A stretch of DNA of 48,305 bases from DAOQTX01 sp035340715 (GTDB lineage Bacteria; Bacteroidota; Bacteroidia; AKYH767-A; OLB10), in the NCBI GenBank assembly GCA_035340715.1, contig DAOQTX010000014.1, positions 1-48,305 of the forward strand, read 5' to 3'. The notes below the pieces were generated by a model. That model made no database searches and was not told where the DNA came from. It worked only from the letters and a program-made list of their open reading frames with translations. The position numbers and the translations under genes were made by a program. Of the stretch, positions 32,580 through 40,740 are shown piece after piece; within the stretch, counting starts at the first letter, position 1, and each line of letters starts with the position of its first letter.

Positions 32580-35193
32580 CCTGTAAGTTAGTTCTGAACT
32601 TTTGAAGGGCAGAAGCAATTCCTTTAACATTTGAACCGCCAGCTGTAGCATAAAACGCTTGGCCACCTCCTCCTCCATTAATTTCTTTTGACAATTCTTT
32701 GATCAATTTGCCGGCATGCACTTTATTATTTTGCGTAAGTTCATCAGAGAGTATTAGAGACAAATGTGCATTTCCATTGATTTCGGTTCCTAATAGGAGA
32801 GCGAGGGGTTGCAGTGTATTCTTCAAATCAAATGATAAGCTCTTCACAGAATCGGCATCGTTCAACTCAATTTCCTTTGCGATAAAATGAACTCCATTAA
32901 TCTTCTCTGCTTGCGTTACTAAATCGCTTTTCAAATGATATATTTTTTCTCGATACAACGAGGATATTTTTTGTTTATACTCTTCGTTTTCAGTTTTTAA
33001 CACTTCGATGGCTTTTAACGGATCGGGACTGCCTAATGCATTTTTTAATTGGTCGAGCTGCTCGAGTTTTTCATTTACAAAGCTCATTACGGACTCGCCA
33101 CAAATTCCTTCAATTCGTCTTACACCTGCCGCCACAGAACTTTCAGCTTTAATTTTAAACATTCCAATCTCAGCGGTTTGTTTAACATGTGTACCTCCAC
33201 AGAGTTCGATTGAATATTCTTTGTCGAAAACAATGACTCGAACGGTTTCGCCATATTTTTCGCCAAATAGAGCAGTAGCGCCCATATTCATTGCATCTTG
33301 AATAGGTACACCTCTCATTTCCTCTAAAGATATATTCTCTCTTATTTTTTCATTAACCATTTTTTCAATAGCAATAATTTCATCATTGCTCACTTTATTG
33401 AAATGAGAAAAATCAAATCGGGTATGATGCTCATCAACTAAGGATCCTTTTTGTGCGACATGACTACCTAAAACCGATCTCAAAGCAGAATGCATTAAGT
33501 GTGTTACGGAGTGATTTCTACTTATTTTATTTCTTCTCGATCGATCGATGGATGCTTTAAATTCTACTTCAGGATTTTCCGGCAAGCGATCGCACAAATG
33601 AAGAGTAAGGTTATTTTCTTTTATGGTATTTAAAACGTTCAATACCGTTGAGCCTGAGGAAATAGTTCCGGTATCACCAACCTGTCCCCCACTTTCGGCA
33701 TAAAAGGGTGTACGGTCCAACACAATTTGAAATTGCTTTTTGTTCTTCGCCTGTACACTTCTATAGCGAATTATTCTAGAAATACACTCTACTTCATCAT
33801 ATCCAATAAATACCGATTCATCTTCTTCTCGAACAATTTCCCAATCGGATGATTCACTGCTGCCGGCTTTTCGCGATCGATTTTTTTGTTCTTCCATGCA
33901 TGTATGAAATTCATTCATATCAATTTGCATGTTCTTTTCGCGCGCCATCAATTGGGTTAGATCAATTGGGAAACCATAGGTATCGTATAGTTCAAAGGCA
34001 TCTTTACCGCTAATGGAATTTCCTTTGAATGAGTCAAACTTTCTCAAACCGGTTTCTAATGTTCTGAGGAAAGATGATTCTTCTTCATAGATAACTTTTG
34101 CAATAAACTCTTTTTGCTGAGAAACTTCTGGAAAAATATCAGCAAATTGGTCAGCAAGGATGTTGACCATCTTGTACAAAAATGGCTGTTTGAATTTTAA
34201 AAAAGTGTAGGCATAACGAACAGCTCTTCTTAGAATTCTTCGGATAACATAACCTGCTTTATTATTAGATGGAAGTTGTCCATCCGCTATGGTAAATACG
34301 ATGGCTCTAATGTGATCCGACATTACTCGCATGGCGATGTCTGTCTTTTCATTCACTCCATATTTGATTCCTGATTTCTCAGAGATAAAAGATATGGTAT
34401 TTTGAAAGACATCGGTATCGTAGTTACTTTGTTTGCCTTGCAAAACCATACACAAACGCTCGAATCCCATTCCGGTATCAACGTGTTGTTGTGGAAGTTT
34501 TTCCAGACAGCCATCGGCTTTGCGATTGAATTCCATGAAAACATTGTTCCAAATTTCAATTACCTGCGGGTGAGAAGCATTTACTAATGTTTTTCCATCT
34601 GTTTTTATGCGTTCTTCATCACTTCGAATGTCCACATGTATTTCGGAACATGGGCCGCAAGGACCTGTTTCTCCCATTTCCCAAAAATTGTCTTTCTTAT
34701 TGCCTTTGAGTATGCGGTCTTCACTAATGTGCTTTTTCCATTCATCATATGATTCCTGATCAAAGGGCAATTGCTCCGATGCATCTCCTTCAAAAACGGT
34801 AACATACAATCGATCTTTTGGAATCTGATACACATCCACCAACAATTCCCAAGCCCAAGCAATGGCATCTTGTTTAAAATAATCACCAAAGCTCCAATTG
34901 CCTAACATTTCAAATAAGGTATGATGATACGTGTCCACACCAACTTCTTCGAGGTCGTTATGTTTACCGCTCACCCGCAAACACTTTTGTGTGTCGGCTG
35001 CCCGGGTGAAAGGAGCTTTTTGAGTTCCCAAAAAATAATCTTTGAATTGATTCATACCGGCATTGGTAAACATGAGGGTAGGGTCGTTCTTAACCACCAC
35101 CGGAGCAGAAGAAACAATTTTATGTTTTTTGTCTTTAAAAAAGTCTAAAAATATGGCTCGAATTTGTTTTGAATTCAATTCAGTTGGCTTCAT
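32563..35193 (-). CDS. alaS: Alanyl-tRNA synthetase
   Basis: The enzyme charges tRNA-Ala and edits mischarged Ser and Gly. The 876-residue length is normal. The class II catalytic core begins TELNSKQIRAIFLDFFKDK, with FTNAGMNQFKDYFLG (motif 1-2 region) and GMGFERL (motif 3 region). The editing domain shows the zinc-binding histidines in HSVTHLMHSALR and ELCGGTH, and the C-Ala domain ends with the Gly-rich INGGGGGQAFYATAGG. It is first in an operon with the PH-like membrane protein and the AI-2E permease, and diverges from the M23 peptidase gene. It may use the TACTTTTG box at 35268-35275. Confidence 0.98.
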   Translation of the reverse strand: MKPTELNSKQIRAIFLDFFKDKKHKIVSSAPVVVKNDPTLMFTNAGMNQFKDYFLGTQKAPFTRAADTQKCLRVSGKHNDLEEVGVDTYHHTLFEMLGNWSFGDYFKQDAIAWAWELLVDVYQIPKDRLYVTVFEGDASEQLPFDQESYDEWKKHISEDRILKGNKKDNFWEMGETGPCGPCSEIHVDIRSDEERIKTDGKTLVNASHPQVIEIWNNVFMEFNRKADGCLEKLPQQHVDTGMGFERLCMVLQGKQSNYDTDVFQNTISFISEKSGIKYGVNEKTDIAMRVMSDHIRAIVFTIADGQLPSNNKAGYVIRRILRRAVRYAYTFLKFKQPFLYKMVNILADQFADIFPEVSQQKEFIAKVIYEEESSFLRTLETGLRKFDSFKGNSISGKDAFELYDTYGFPIDLTQLMAREKNMQIDMNEFHTCMEEQKNRSRKAGSSESSDWEIVREEDESVFIGYDEVECISRIIRYRSVQAKNKKQFQIVLDRTPFYAESGGQVGDTGTISSGSTVLNVLNTIKENNLTLHLCDRLPENPEVEFKASIDRSRRNKISRNHSVTHLMHSALRSVLGSHVAQKGSLVDEHHTRFDFSHFNKVSNDEIIAIEKMVNEKIRENISLEEMRGVPIQDAMNMGATALFGEKYGETVRVIVFDKEYSIELCGGTHVKQTAEIGMFKIKAESSVAAGVRRIEGICGESVMSFVNEKLEQLDQLKNALGSPDPLKAIEVLKTENEEYKQKISSLYREKIYHLKSDLVTQAEKINGVHFIAKEIELNDADSVKSLSFDLKNTLQPLALLLGTEINGNAHLSLILSDELTQNNKVHAGKLIKELSKEINGGGGGQAFYATAGGSNVKGIASALQKFRTNLQDELNK

Positions 35194-35239
35194 AGAGTAA
35201 AGGTGCTTATAAGCGTATCTTAGTTTAGCTTAAAAAAAC

Positions 35240-35275
35240 TATTTTTGTATGCATATCATTTGAATTGCAAAAGTA
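35240..35275. promoter_or_regulatory. Divergent -7 boxes for alaS (-) and the M23 peptidase (+)
   Basis: TATTTTTG (plus, 35240-35247) precedes the peptidase ATG by about 50 bp. TACTTTTG (minus, 35268-35275) precedes alaS by about 75 bp. Each transcript would start in the other's upstream region, so the two promoters overlap and may interfere. Confidence 0.5.
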
Positions 35276-35297
35276 AAACTTCTCAATTAGAGTAGAT

Positions 35298-36269
35298 ATG
35301 AAGAAAGCAAAATATTACTTTAATACCCATACACTCCGCTACGAAAAAATAGTTGTTAGCATTAGAAAGCGATTATTTCGTGTTTTGGGATTCATTGCTA
35401 CGGCATTGGTTTTTGGTACGCTCATAGTGGTTTTGGCTTATAGCTATATAGATTCACCTAAGGAAAAGCAACTGAAAGCAGAATTAGAGCAAATGCGATT
35501 GCAATATGAGATTCTAAATAAACGCACAGCAAGAAGTGAGCGAATTTTGGCAGACCTTCAGCAGAGAGATGAAAATATATATCGTGTAGTTTTTGAAGCA
35601 GAACCCATTCCTTTGAGTATCAGAAGAGCTGGTTTTGGCGGATTAAATCGTTATGCCCATTTGGAGGGAAGTAATAATGCTGAACTATTGATTAATTCTT
35701 CTAACAAAATCGATCAGTTAGAGAAGCAGCTTTATTTACAGTCAAAATCGATGGATGAAATCTTTAGTCTAGCCAAAGGAAAGAGTCAGATGCTTGCTTC
35801 TATTCCTGCCATACAGCCGGTCGCCAATAAGGATTTAACTCGAGTGGCATCAGGGTTTGGTTATCGCATTCATCCTATATACAAAACCCGAATGATGCAT
35901 ACCGGTATTGATTTCACTGCACCAAGTGGTACAGAAATCTACGCCACAGGTAATGGAGTGGTTAAAAAAATTGAGTATGCCGGCAGAGGCTATGGCAATA
36001 GTGTGATTATTTCACATGGCTATGGATACGAAACACTTTATGGGCACATGAGCAAAATAACGGTTAAACAGGGGAAGAGAATCAATAGAGGAGATGTGAT
36101 TGGATATGTAGGAAACACCGGAACCAGCACTGCTCCACACCTTCATTATGAGGTAATAAAAGGAGGGAATAAGATTAATCCGATCAACTTTTTCTACAAC
36201 GACTTATCACCAGAGGAGTTTGAAAAAGTTATTGAAATAGCTTCACAAAGCAATCAGTCATTCGATTAA
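35298..36269 (+). CDS. M23 family peptidoglycan metallopeptidase, membrane-anchored
   Basis: The 323-residue protein has a basic N-terminus, one membrane segment (about 28-50), a coiled-coil stretch (about 54-92; heptad-like LxxELxQMRLQYEIL) and a LytM/M23 domain (about 180-300). The zinc-binding and catalytic residues are present: H201 and D205 (HTGID), H250 (YGHMS), and H281 and H283 (HLHYEV). It would cleave peptide cross-links in the periplasm, helping cell-wall growth or separation. All metal ligands are intact, so it should be an active enzyme and not an EnvC-like activator. The MerR gene follows by 20 bp. Confidence 0.93.
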   Translation: MKKAKYYFNTHTLRYEKIVVSIRKRLFRVLGFIATALVFGTLIVVLAYSYIDSPKEKQLKAELEQMRLQYEILNKRTARSERILADLQQRDENIYRVVFEAEPIPLSIRRAGFGGLNRYAHLEGSNNAELLINSSNKIDQLEKQLYLQSKSMDEIFSLAKGKSQMLASIPAIQPVANKDLTRVASGFGYRIHPIYKTRMMHTGIDFTAPSGTEIYATGNGVVKKIEYAGRGYGNSVIISHGYGYETLYGHMSKITVKQGKRINRGDVIGYVGNTGTSTAPHLHYEVIKGGNKINPINFFYNDLSPEEFEKVIEIASQSNQSFD

Positions 36270-36289
36270 ATTTGTTCAAACGGTTTACA

Positions 36290-36628
36290 ATGGAAACGGA
36301 AAACATTTCAAACGAGAAGATTTATTTCAGCATTGGTGAGGTTAGTAAGATGCTGAAAGTAAATGCATCACTCATTCGATTCTGGGAAAAACAGTTTGAC
36401 ATCATAAAGCCACATAAAAACAAAAAAGGCAACAGATATTTTACAAAACAGGATGTGAAAAATCTTAAGATGATTTATCATTTAGTAAAAGAGAAGGGAT
36501 ATAACTTAAAAGGGGCTAAAACCAGAATGAGGGCATCTGGAAGTAAGCTGGACTCAAAAATTGACACACTGAATTCACTCAAGAACATTCGGTCGTTTTT
36601 AAGCGAGCTCAAAACTCACATCGATTGA
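36290..36628 (+). CDS. MerR family transcriptional regulator
   Basis: The 112-residue protein has an N-terminal winged helix of the MerR type (YFSIGEVSKMLKVNASLIRFWEKQF, then PHKNKKGNRYFTKQDVKNL) and a short helical tail. There is no long dimerisation coil or metal-binding Cys motif. ATG 36290 is preferred to a TTG 18 bp upstream. Short homologues beside M23 peptidases are common in this phylum, which suggests a link to envelope or division functions; targets are unknown. The last 13 nt overlap the convergent GtrA gene. Confidence 0.88.
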   Translation: METENISNEKIYFSIGEVSKMLKVNASLIRFWEKQFDIIKPHKNKKGNRYFTKQDVKNLKMIYHLVKEKGYNLKGAKTRMRASGSKLDSKIDTLNSLKNIRSFLSELKTHID

Positions 36629-37065
36629 TCGGGCTTTGAACTGAACGAATAATACTTGTGGCTCAAATAACTGAGCATTCCTACGCCTAACGCACTTATA
36701 ATTCTTGAAAGTGTAGGATACCAATTCAATACAAATACAAAAAACTTCATAGCAATATAATTCAATATCAACACCGCTATAGCGACCAGTATATATCGAA
36801 GAAATTGATGACGAGTTCGTAAGTTACTCTCTTTAAAAACAAAAAGTTTTGTTATGGTGAAGTTGGTAATCAACCCACAAGTATAGGATATTCCTAAGGA
36901 AGCTATAGGTGCAGATACAGTAAGCGCATCATCAAAGAACTGAAGGTCGGTTTTCTGAAGAATAAAATGAAAAGAAATGTAATAGGCTATCACATCAACA
37001 AAAGTTGCCAGACCTGCTGCAAATGCATAGCGCATCACTTTGTTATGGTATAGTTTCCTAATCAT
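36616..37065 (-). CDS. GtrA-like membrane protein
   Basis: The 149-residue protein has four hydrophobic segments and the family marks YAFAAGLATFVDVIAYY, the FTITKLFVF turn and the basic C-terminal SHKYYSF. GtrA-type proteins help move lipid-linked sugars across the inner membrane. Its start shares one base with the hldD stop (TAATG), and hldD supplies a heptose precursor, so a role in LPS or glycan sugar delivery is plausible but unproven. Confidence 0.87.
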   Translation of the reverse strand: MIRKLYHNKVMRYAFAAGLATFVDVIAYYISFHFILQKTDLQFFDDALTVSAPIASLGISYTCGLITNFTITKLFVFKESNLRTRHQFLRYILVAIAVLILNYIAMKFFVFVLNWYPTLSRIISALGVGMLSYLSHKYYSFSSKPDQSM

Positions 37066-38030
37066 TAATAATAGGATTCTTTCATCAGGTATTGTTGAAC
37101 ATAATCCTCAACTCCATTTTCCAATGAGGTAAAAGATTGGCTATACCCAATTTTTTTCAATTTGTTCATATTGGCTTGAGTATAGTATTGGTATGTGTTT
37201 CTTATGTCTTGAGGAATATCGATATAGTCTATTGAAGCATCCAATTGTAAGCTTTTAAAAACGGCCAATACCAAATCGTTAAAAGTTCTTGCTTCTCCCG
37301 ACCCCAGATTGTAGATGCCGGAATTTTTTCGATGGTGCAATAAAAACAAACAAACATTACATAAGTCTTTTACATAAATAAAATCTCTTAATTGTTCACC
37401 ATCCTTAAAATCTGTCCTATGACTGCGGAACAGTTTCATCTTTCCACTTTGTTTTATTTGTTTATAGGCATGCCAAATGACGGAGGCCATCCGACCTTTA
37501 TGATATTCATTTGGACCATACACATTGAAAAATTTTAAACCACACCAAAAATAGGGCGCCTTGTTTTGCTTAAAGCACCATTTATCGAATTCATTTTTCG
37601 AATCACCGTATGGATTTAAAGGTTTGAGCGAATTTATTTTCGCTTCATCATCATCATATCCTAACTCGCCTTCGCCATAGGTAGCTGCAGACGAAGCATA
37701 AACAAGTGGAATTCCATACTCAACACAATTGTTCCAAACCTTCTTACTATAGGTTAGGTTTAACCGATCAAAAATAGAAGTATCAAATTCAGTTGTGTCG
37801 GTGCGGGCTCCCAAATGAAAAATAAATTGAATGTGCATATGCTTGGCTTGCACCCATTCATGAAAATCATCACGGTTTACCTTCTCGCTAATAGTCTTAC
37901 CTTTTAAATTATTTTCTTTTTCCGGACGATCAAAATCGTCAACTGCTACAATATCGTTATACTGATTTTGGTTCAGAAAACTGATCAAACAACTGCCAAT
38001 AAATCCTGCTGCTCCGGTTACAATTATCAT
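37065..38030 (-). CDS. hldD: ADP-L-glycero-D-manno-heptose 6-epimerase
   Basis: The enzyme converts ADP-D-glycero-D-manno-heptose to the L-glycero form used in the LPS inner core. The 321-residue SDR protein starts MIIVTGAAGFIGSCL (GxxGxxG nucleotide site) and has VDDFDRPEKENNLKG, which is characteristic of HldD, then the YGDSKNEFDKW catalytic Tyr/Lys segment, FFNVYGPNEYHKG, DGEQLRDFIYVKD and NLGSGEARTFNDL. It is the middle gene of a tightly packed unit: a 4-nt overlap (ATGA) with mqnD upstream and TAATG with gtrA downstream. Other heptose genes are not in the window. Confidence 0.94.
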   Translation of the reverse strand: MIIVTGAAGFIGSCLISFLNQNQYNDIVAVDDFDRPEKENNLKGKTISEKVNRDDFHEWVQAKHMHIQFIFHLGARTDTTEFDTSIFDRLNLTYSKKVWNNCVEYGIPLVYASSAATYGEGELGYDDDEAKINSLKPLNPYGDSKNEFDKWCFKQNKAPYFWCGLKFFNVYGPNEYHKGRMASVIWHAYKQIKQSGKMKLFRSHRTDFKDGEQLRDFIYVKDLCNVCLFLLHHRKNSGIYNLGSGEARTFNDLVLAVFKSLQLDASIDYIDIPQDIRNTYQYYTQANMNKLKKIGYSQSFTSLENGVEDYVQQYLMKESYY

Positions 38031-38887
38031 ATTTCGTCCGTAAAAATAGAATGTGAGGGTAATTTAAACAAGCCCTGCTGAGCGCCTCTGCTCAACAAAA
38101 AGCGAATGGCTGATTTTCCAACCGGCCCTAAATCTAATGAAAATTCATTTACATAGAGTTCTATATGTTGATGGATCACTTTGTCACTAAGGCTTTGAGC
38201 ATGTGAACGAATATAATCGTTTATCGGATTTTCATTCTGATAAGCAAGTTGTATGCTCCTATGTATATGATCGTTTATTCTCAATTGATCTTTTTTATCA
38301 ATTCGCTTATGAGCCGCTATGATACCCAGTGGCAAAGGCAGGCCTGTATCTGCATACCATAATTTACCTAAATCAGCAATTGGAATAAATCCTCTTTCCA
38401 TAAAAGTAAATCTGCTTTCGTGTATTATCAATCCCAAATCGCAGATATGATCTTCCAATGCTTGCTCTATCTTAGAGAAAAGCATCTGCTTAGTTTTTAC
38501 AATTTCAGGAAAAAATATTTTAAGCAATAGCAATGCACTAGTGTATTGTCCAGGAATAGCACAGATTTTATCGGCCATTTCATTTTTTGAAAATGAACTC
38601 TTACTGATCAACAAAGGGCCACAATTGTGACCAATCGCAGCCCCTGAATTCAAAATAGAATAATGAGCTGCTGCATGACCATAAGCATGTACGCTTAGTT
38701 TTGATACATCTAGTTTTCCGTTCACTGCCATTTGATTCAATACTTCCACATCTTCAATGATGGGTTCATATTTAAAATCAACCTGATTAATTTTATTATG
38801 CACCAATGCATCAAAAATAAAAGTGTCGTTTGGGCAAGGGGAGAAGCCGATTTTGATTTTCCTTTTATGTAGATATGAGGTGCTCAT
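38027..38887 (-). CDS. mqnD: 1,4-dihydroxy-6-naphthoate synthase (futalosine menaquinone pathway)
   Basis: MqnD turns cyclic de-hypoxanthinylfutalosine into 1,4-dihydroxy-6-naphthoate. The 286-residue protein has the type 2 periplasmic-binding-protein fold used by this family and the near-diagnostic start KIGFSPCPNDTFIFDALVHNKI. Further marks are KLSVHAYGHAAAHYSILNSGAAIGHNCGPLL and LGLIIHESRFTF with the catalytic-region histidine. mqnB lies about 600 bp away on the same strand (beyond the gap), confirming use of the futalosine route. A TATCTTTG box sits just upstream of the ATG, predicting an almost leaderless mRNA. Confidence 0.95.
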   Translation of the reverse strand: MSTSYLHKRKIKIGFSPCPNDTFIFDALVHNKINQVDFKYEPIIEDVEVLNQMAVNGKLDVSKLSVHAYGHAAAHYSILNSGAAIGHNCGPLLISKSSFSKNEMADKICAIPGQYTSALLLLKIFFPEIVKTKQMLFSKIEQALEDHICDLGLIIHESRFTFMERGFIPIADLGKLWYADTGLPLPLGIIAAHKRIDKKDQLRINDHIHRSIQLAYQNENPINDYIRSHAQSLSDKVIHQHIELYVNEFSLDLGPVGKSAIRFLLSRGAQQGLFKLPSHSIFTDEI

Positions 38888-38894
38888 GAAGGAT

Positions 38895-39104
38895 GCAAAG
38901 ATATTTTCTATTCTGATAACTCTTTCCGATTTAAAACGTAAATTTGATTNNNNNNNNNNNNNNNNNNNNNNNNNNNNNNNNNNNNNNNNNNNNNNNNNNN
39001 NNNNNNNNNNNNNNNNNNNNNNNNNNNNNNNNNNNNNNNNNNNNNNNNNGCAAAGATATTTTCTATTCTGATAACTCTTTCCGATTTAAAACGTAAATTT
39101 GATT
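38895..39104. other. 100-N assembly gap with identical 55-bp flanks
   Basis: Bases 38950-39049 are N. The 55 bases before the gap (38895-38949) are identical to the 55 bases after it (39050-39104). Two contigs that share an end k-mer and were joined with a default 100-N spacer would look exactly like this, so the real sequence probably contains one copy and no gap. The shared segment carries two divergent -7 boxes: TATCTTTG for mqnD and TAAATTTG (39094-39101) for the plus-strand gene at 39123. Confidence 0.9.
38896..38903 (-). promoter_or_regulatory. -7 box for mqnD
   Basis: TATCTTTG on the minus strand is followed by CA, only 8 bp before the ATG, so the transcript would be nearly leaderless. 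It lies inside the 55-bp segment duplicated across the assembly gap. Confidence 0.55.
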
Positions 39105-39122
39105 GTACATAATTTTAAGACT

Positions 39123-39521
39123 ATGAAAAATTGTTTCCTGATATTCCTGTTAGCCTTAATTCCATTCATTGGCCAGTCCCAGAATTCAGAGATTAAGTCT
39201 TGTTTTTTACCCGATGATAAGGAAATGACAAAAAAAATTGCCATTGCTGATGCGTTGATCTGGGCAGGCTCTGATACTTTAATGGTTAAATGTTCAAATG
39301 GAGAAAGCTATCGTTTAAATACCTTTCAGGTAAGTATGCTTACTCTAAAACCTTTTCAAACTAAAGAATTCGGAATAGGAGAATTGGGTGTACCTATTTT
39401 AGCTCGAAATGCTATTAAAAATGCGCGGGCTGGAGATACTGTATATTTGAAAAAAGTTACCGCATTAAACAAATCACACGAAGTGGTTGCTATTCCTGAT
39501 GTAATTCTTATTCTTCAGTAA
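39123..39521 (+). CDS. Small secreted protein resembling the GldM C-terminal domain
   Basis: The 132-residue precursor has a signal peptide (about 1-19, ending GQSQ). The mature domain of about 110 residues ends AIKNARAGDTVYLKKVTALNKS followed by a PDVILIL strand. This resembles the last beta domain of the gliding/T9SS protein GldM (xxIxxARxGDxVxFxxIxA pattern). It is too short to be GldM itself and lacks the membrane helix and helical stalk. ATG 39123 starts the signal peptide; an upstream TTG frame is rejected. A TAAATTTG box lies 22 bp upstream. The last 14 nt overlap convergent mqnB. The functional link to T9SS is a guess. Confidence 0.65.
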   Translation: MKNCFLIFLLALIPFIGQSQNSEIKSCFLPDDKEMTKKIAIADALIWAGSDTLMVKCSNGESYRLNTFQVSMLTLKPFQTKEFGIGELGVPILARNAIKNARAGDTVYLKKVTALNKSHEVVAIPDVILILQ

Positions 39522-40194
39522 TTGAGTTGATGTCGCTAATAAGTTGAGTCAAACAAACACTTAAAGCCGAAAGAGCTTTTTCAATTTCCCAATTTTTTTT
39601 ATTTCGCGTTTCGACATAGTTTGAAACCGATCTTATCTGAATGCACTTCTGATTATATGCATTGCAAGTCATAAAGAATGCGGCTCCTTCCATGCTTTCA
39701 ATGGCAACATTATTGTGAGCAATGAACTTGTCGATCGATTCCATTTGGCCATGAGCCTTGTTTAAAGTAACCGAGGTTTTTTCTTGAATTTGATTCAATA
39801 CTTGTTGATGGTAATAAAAATCGGGATAATAAAATTTTTCGTTGTCAGCATTTAATTTAAGTTCACTTAAATGAATAAATGACCCCTGGTCTTCGGCTCC
39901 CAAATCGCCAAAATAATCGGATGAAATTTTATACACTTTAGCCATCTCAGCTTGCCCTTTAATTCCTCCTGCAATACCGGCCAACGCCACTAAATCGTAG
40001 CTATGATGTTGAAAGTGCTTCGATAGATTTAATATGCAAGAAGGTGATCCTGCACCACAGATAAAATAATTCAAATCAATTCTTTGATTCTTTAAATCTG
40101 TAGCTTTCAGCATCGCTTCAACTTGTTTTTTTTCAATTAAACTGGGAAAAACTATTAGCAGTCGGAAATGTTCATCTTTAGCAGTTCTGTTCAT
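39508..40194 (-). CDS. mqnB: Futalosine hydrolase
   Basis: MqnB removes hypoxanthine from futalosine in menaquinone synthesis. The 228-residue protein has the nucleoside phosphorylase/hydrolase fold: LLIVFPSLIEK start, FICGAGSPSCILNLSKH, VALAGIAGG, GDLGAEDQG and the catalytic-region ESMEGAAFFMTC followed by QIRSVSNYVETRNKKNWEIEKA, which is typical of MqnB and distinguishes it from MTA/SAH nucleosidase. ATG 40194 is chosen; the 52 codons upstream are Lys/Ser-rich, not homologous, and would run across both promoters into the queD start. Convergent overlap of 14 nt with the small secreted gene. Confidence 0.92.
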   Translation of the reverse strand: MNRTAKDEHFRLLIVFPSLIEKKQVEAMLKATDLKNQRIDLNYFICGAGSPSCILNLSKHFQHHSYDLVALAGIAGGIKGQAEMAKVYKISSDYFGDLGAEDQGSFIHLSELKLNADNEKFYYPDFYYHQQVLNQIQEKTSVTLNKAHGQMESIDKFIAHNNVAIESMEGAAFFMTCNAYNQKCIQIRSVSNYVETRNKKNWEIEKALSALSVCLTQLISDINSITEE

Positions 40195-40215
40195 GTATTC
40201 TATAATCAGAAGAGA

Positions 40216-40223
40216 CAAATGTA
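40216..40223 (-). promoter_or_regulatory. -7 box for mqnB
   Basis: TACATTTG on the minus strand matches TAnnTTTG, about 22 bp before the mqnB ATG. No clear -33 box. Confidence 0.45.
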
Positions 40224-40287
40224 GTTTATTCGCATCAGATGCTTTTCTCTTTTGCTTAAAACAGATATTAATTGAATAGGAATAGCG

Positions 40288-40295
40288 TATTTTTG
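40288..40295 (+). promoter_or_regulatory. -7 box for queD-folE
   Basis: TATTTTTG followed by CA, about 18 bp before the queD ATG, predicts a leader of about 12 nt. Confidence 0.55.
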
Positions 40296-40312
40296 CACAA
40301 GACACAGATACA

Positions 40313-40729
40313 ATGAATGAGGTATATATAACACGTAGAGAAACGTTCAACTCTGCTCATCGTTTATTCAATCCCGAATGGACAGATGAGAAAAATATGG
40401 ATGTATTTGGTAAATGCAGCAATCCAAATTGGCACGGGCACAATTATGTTCTATATGTTACCGTAAAAGGTATTCCAAATGCAGTAACCGGATTTGTAAT
40501 GGATTTAAAACAACTGAGTAGCATTATCAATGAGTTGATACTTGAAAAAGTGGATCATAAAAACCTCAATCTCGATGTTTCATTTATGCAAGGTATAATG
40601 CCGACAACAGAACTTTTTGCCAAAGCCATTTACCATGAGTTAAAAGATAAGGTGAAAGATAATGGAGCTTCGCTTCACAGTATTCGCTTACATGAAACAG
40701 AAAACAATTTTGCAGAGTATTTCGGATAA
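40313..40729 (+). CDS. queD: 6-carboxy-tetrahydropterin synthase / 6-pyruvoyl-tetrahydropterin synthase family
   Basis: The 138-residue protein has the zinc histidines of the family, H16 (FNSAHRL) and H41 with H43 (WHGHNY), the catalytic cysteine C35 (FGKCSNPNWHGH), a VDHKNLN segment with the catalytic Asp-His, and a glutamate in the LHETENN end. QueD makes carboxy-tetrahydropterin from dihydroneopterin triphosphate for 7-deazaguanine (queuosine) synthesis. FolE, which makes that substrate from GTP, is encoded 11 bp downstream, so the pair performs consecutive steps. A role in tetrahydropterin synthesis is the alternative, since PTPS and QueD are close homologues. Confidence 0.88.
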   Translation: MNEVYITRRETFNSAHRLFNPEWTDEKNMDVFGKCSNPNWHGHNYVLYVTVKGIPNAVTGFVMDLKQLSSIINELILEKVDHKNLNLDVSFMQGIMPTTELFAKAIYHELKDKVKDNGASLHSIRLHETENNFAEYFG

Positions 40730-40740
40730 ATATTAATAGT

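Noticed and set aside
38823..39071. Plus-strand reading frame running through the N gap
   Set aside because: It is antisense to the start of mqnD, uses a GTG start and is kept open only by 34 unknown codons.
38895..39104. A biological direct repeat of 55 bp
   Set aside because: The copies end exactly at the N gap on both sides, which is better explained by overlapping contig ends.
40195..40350. 52-codon N-terminal extension of MqnB
   Set aside because: It would cross the mqnB and queD promoter boxes and overlap the queD start; the homologous part begins at ATG 40194.
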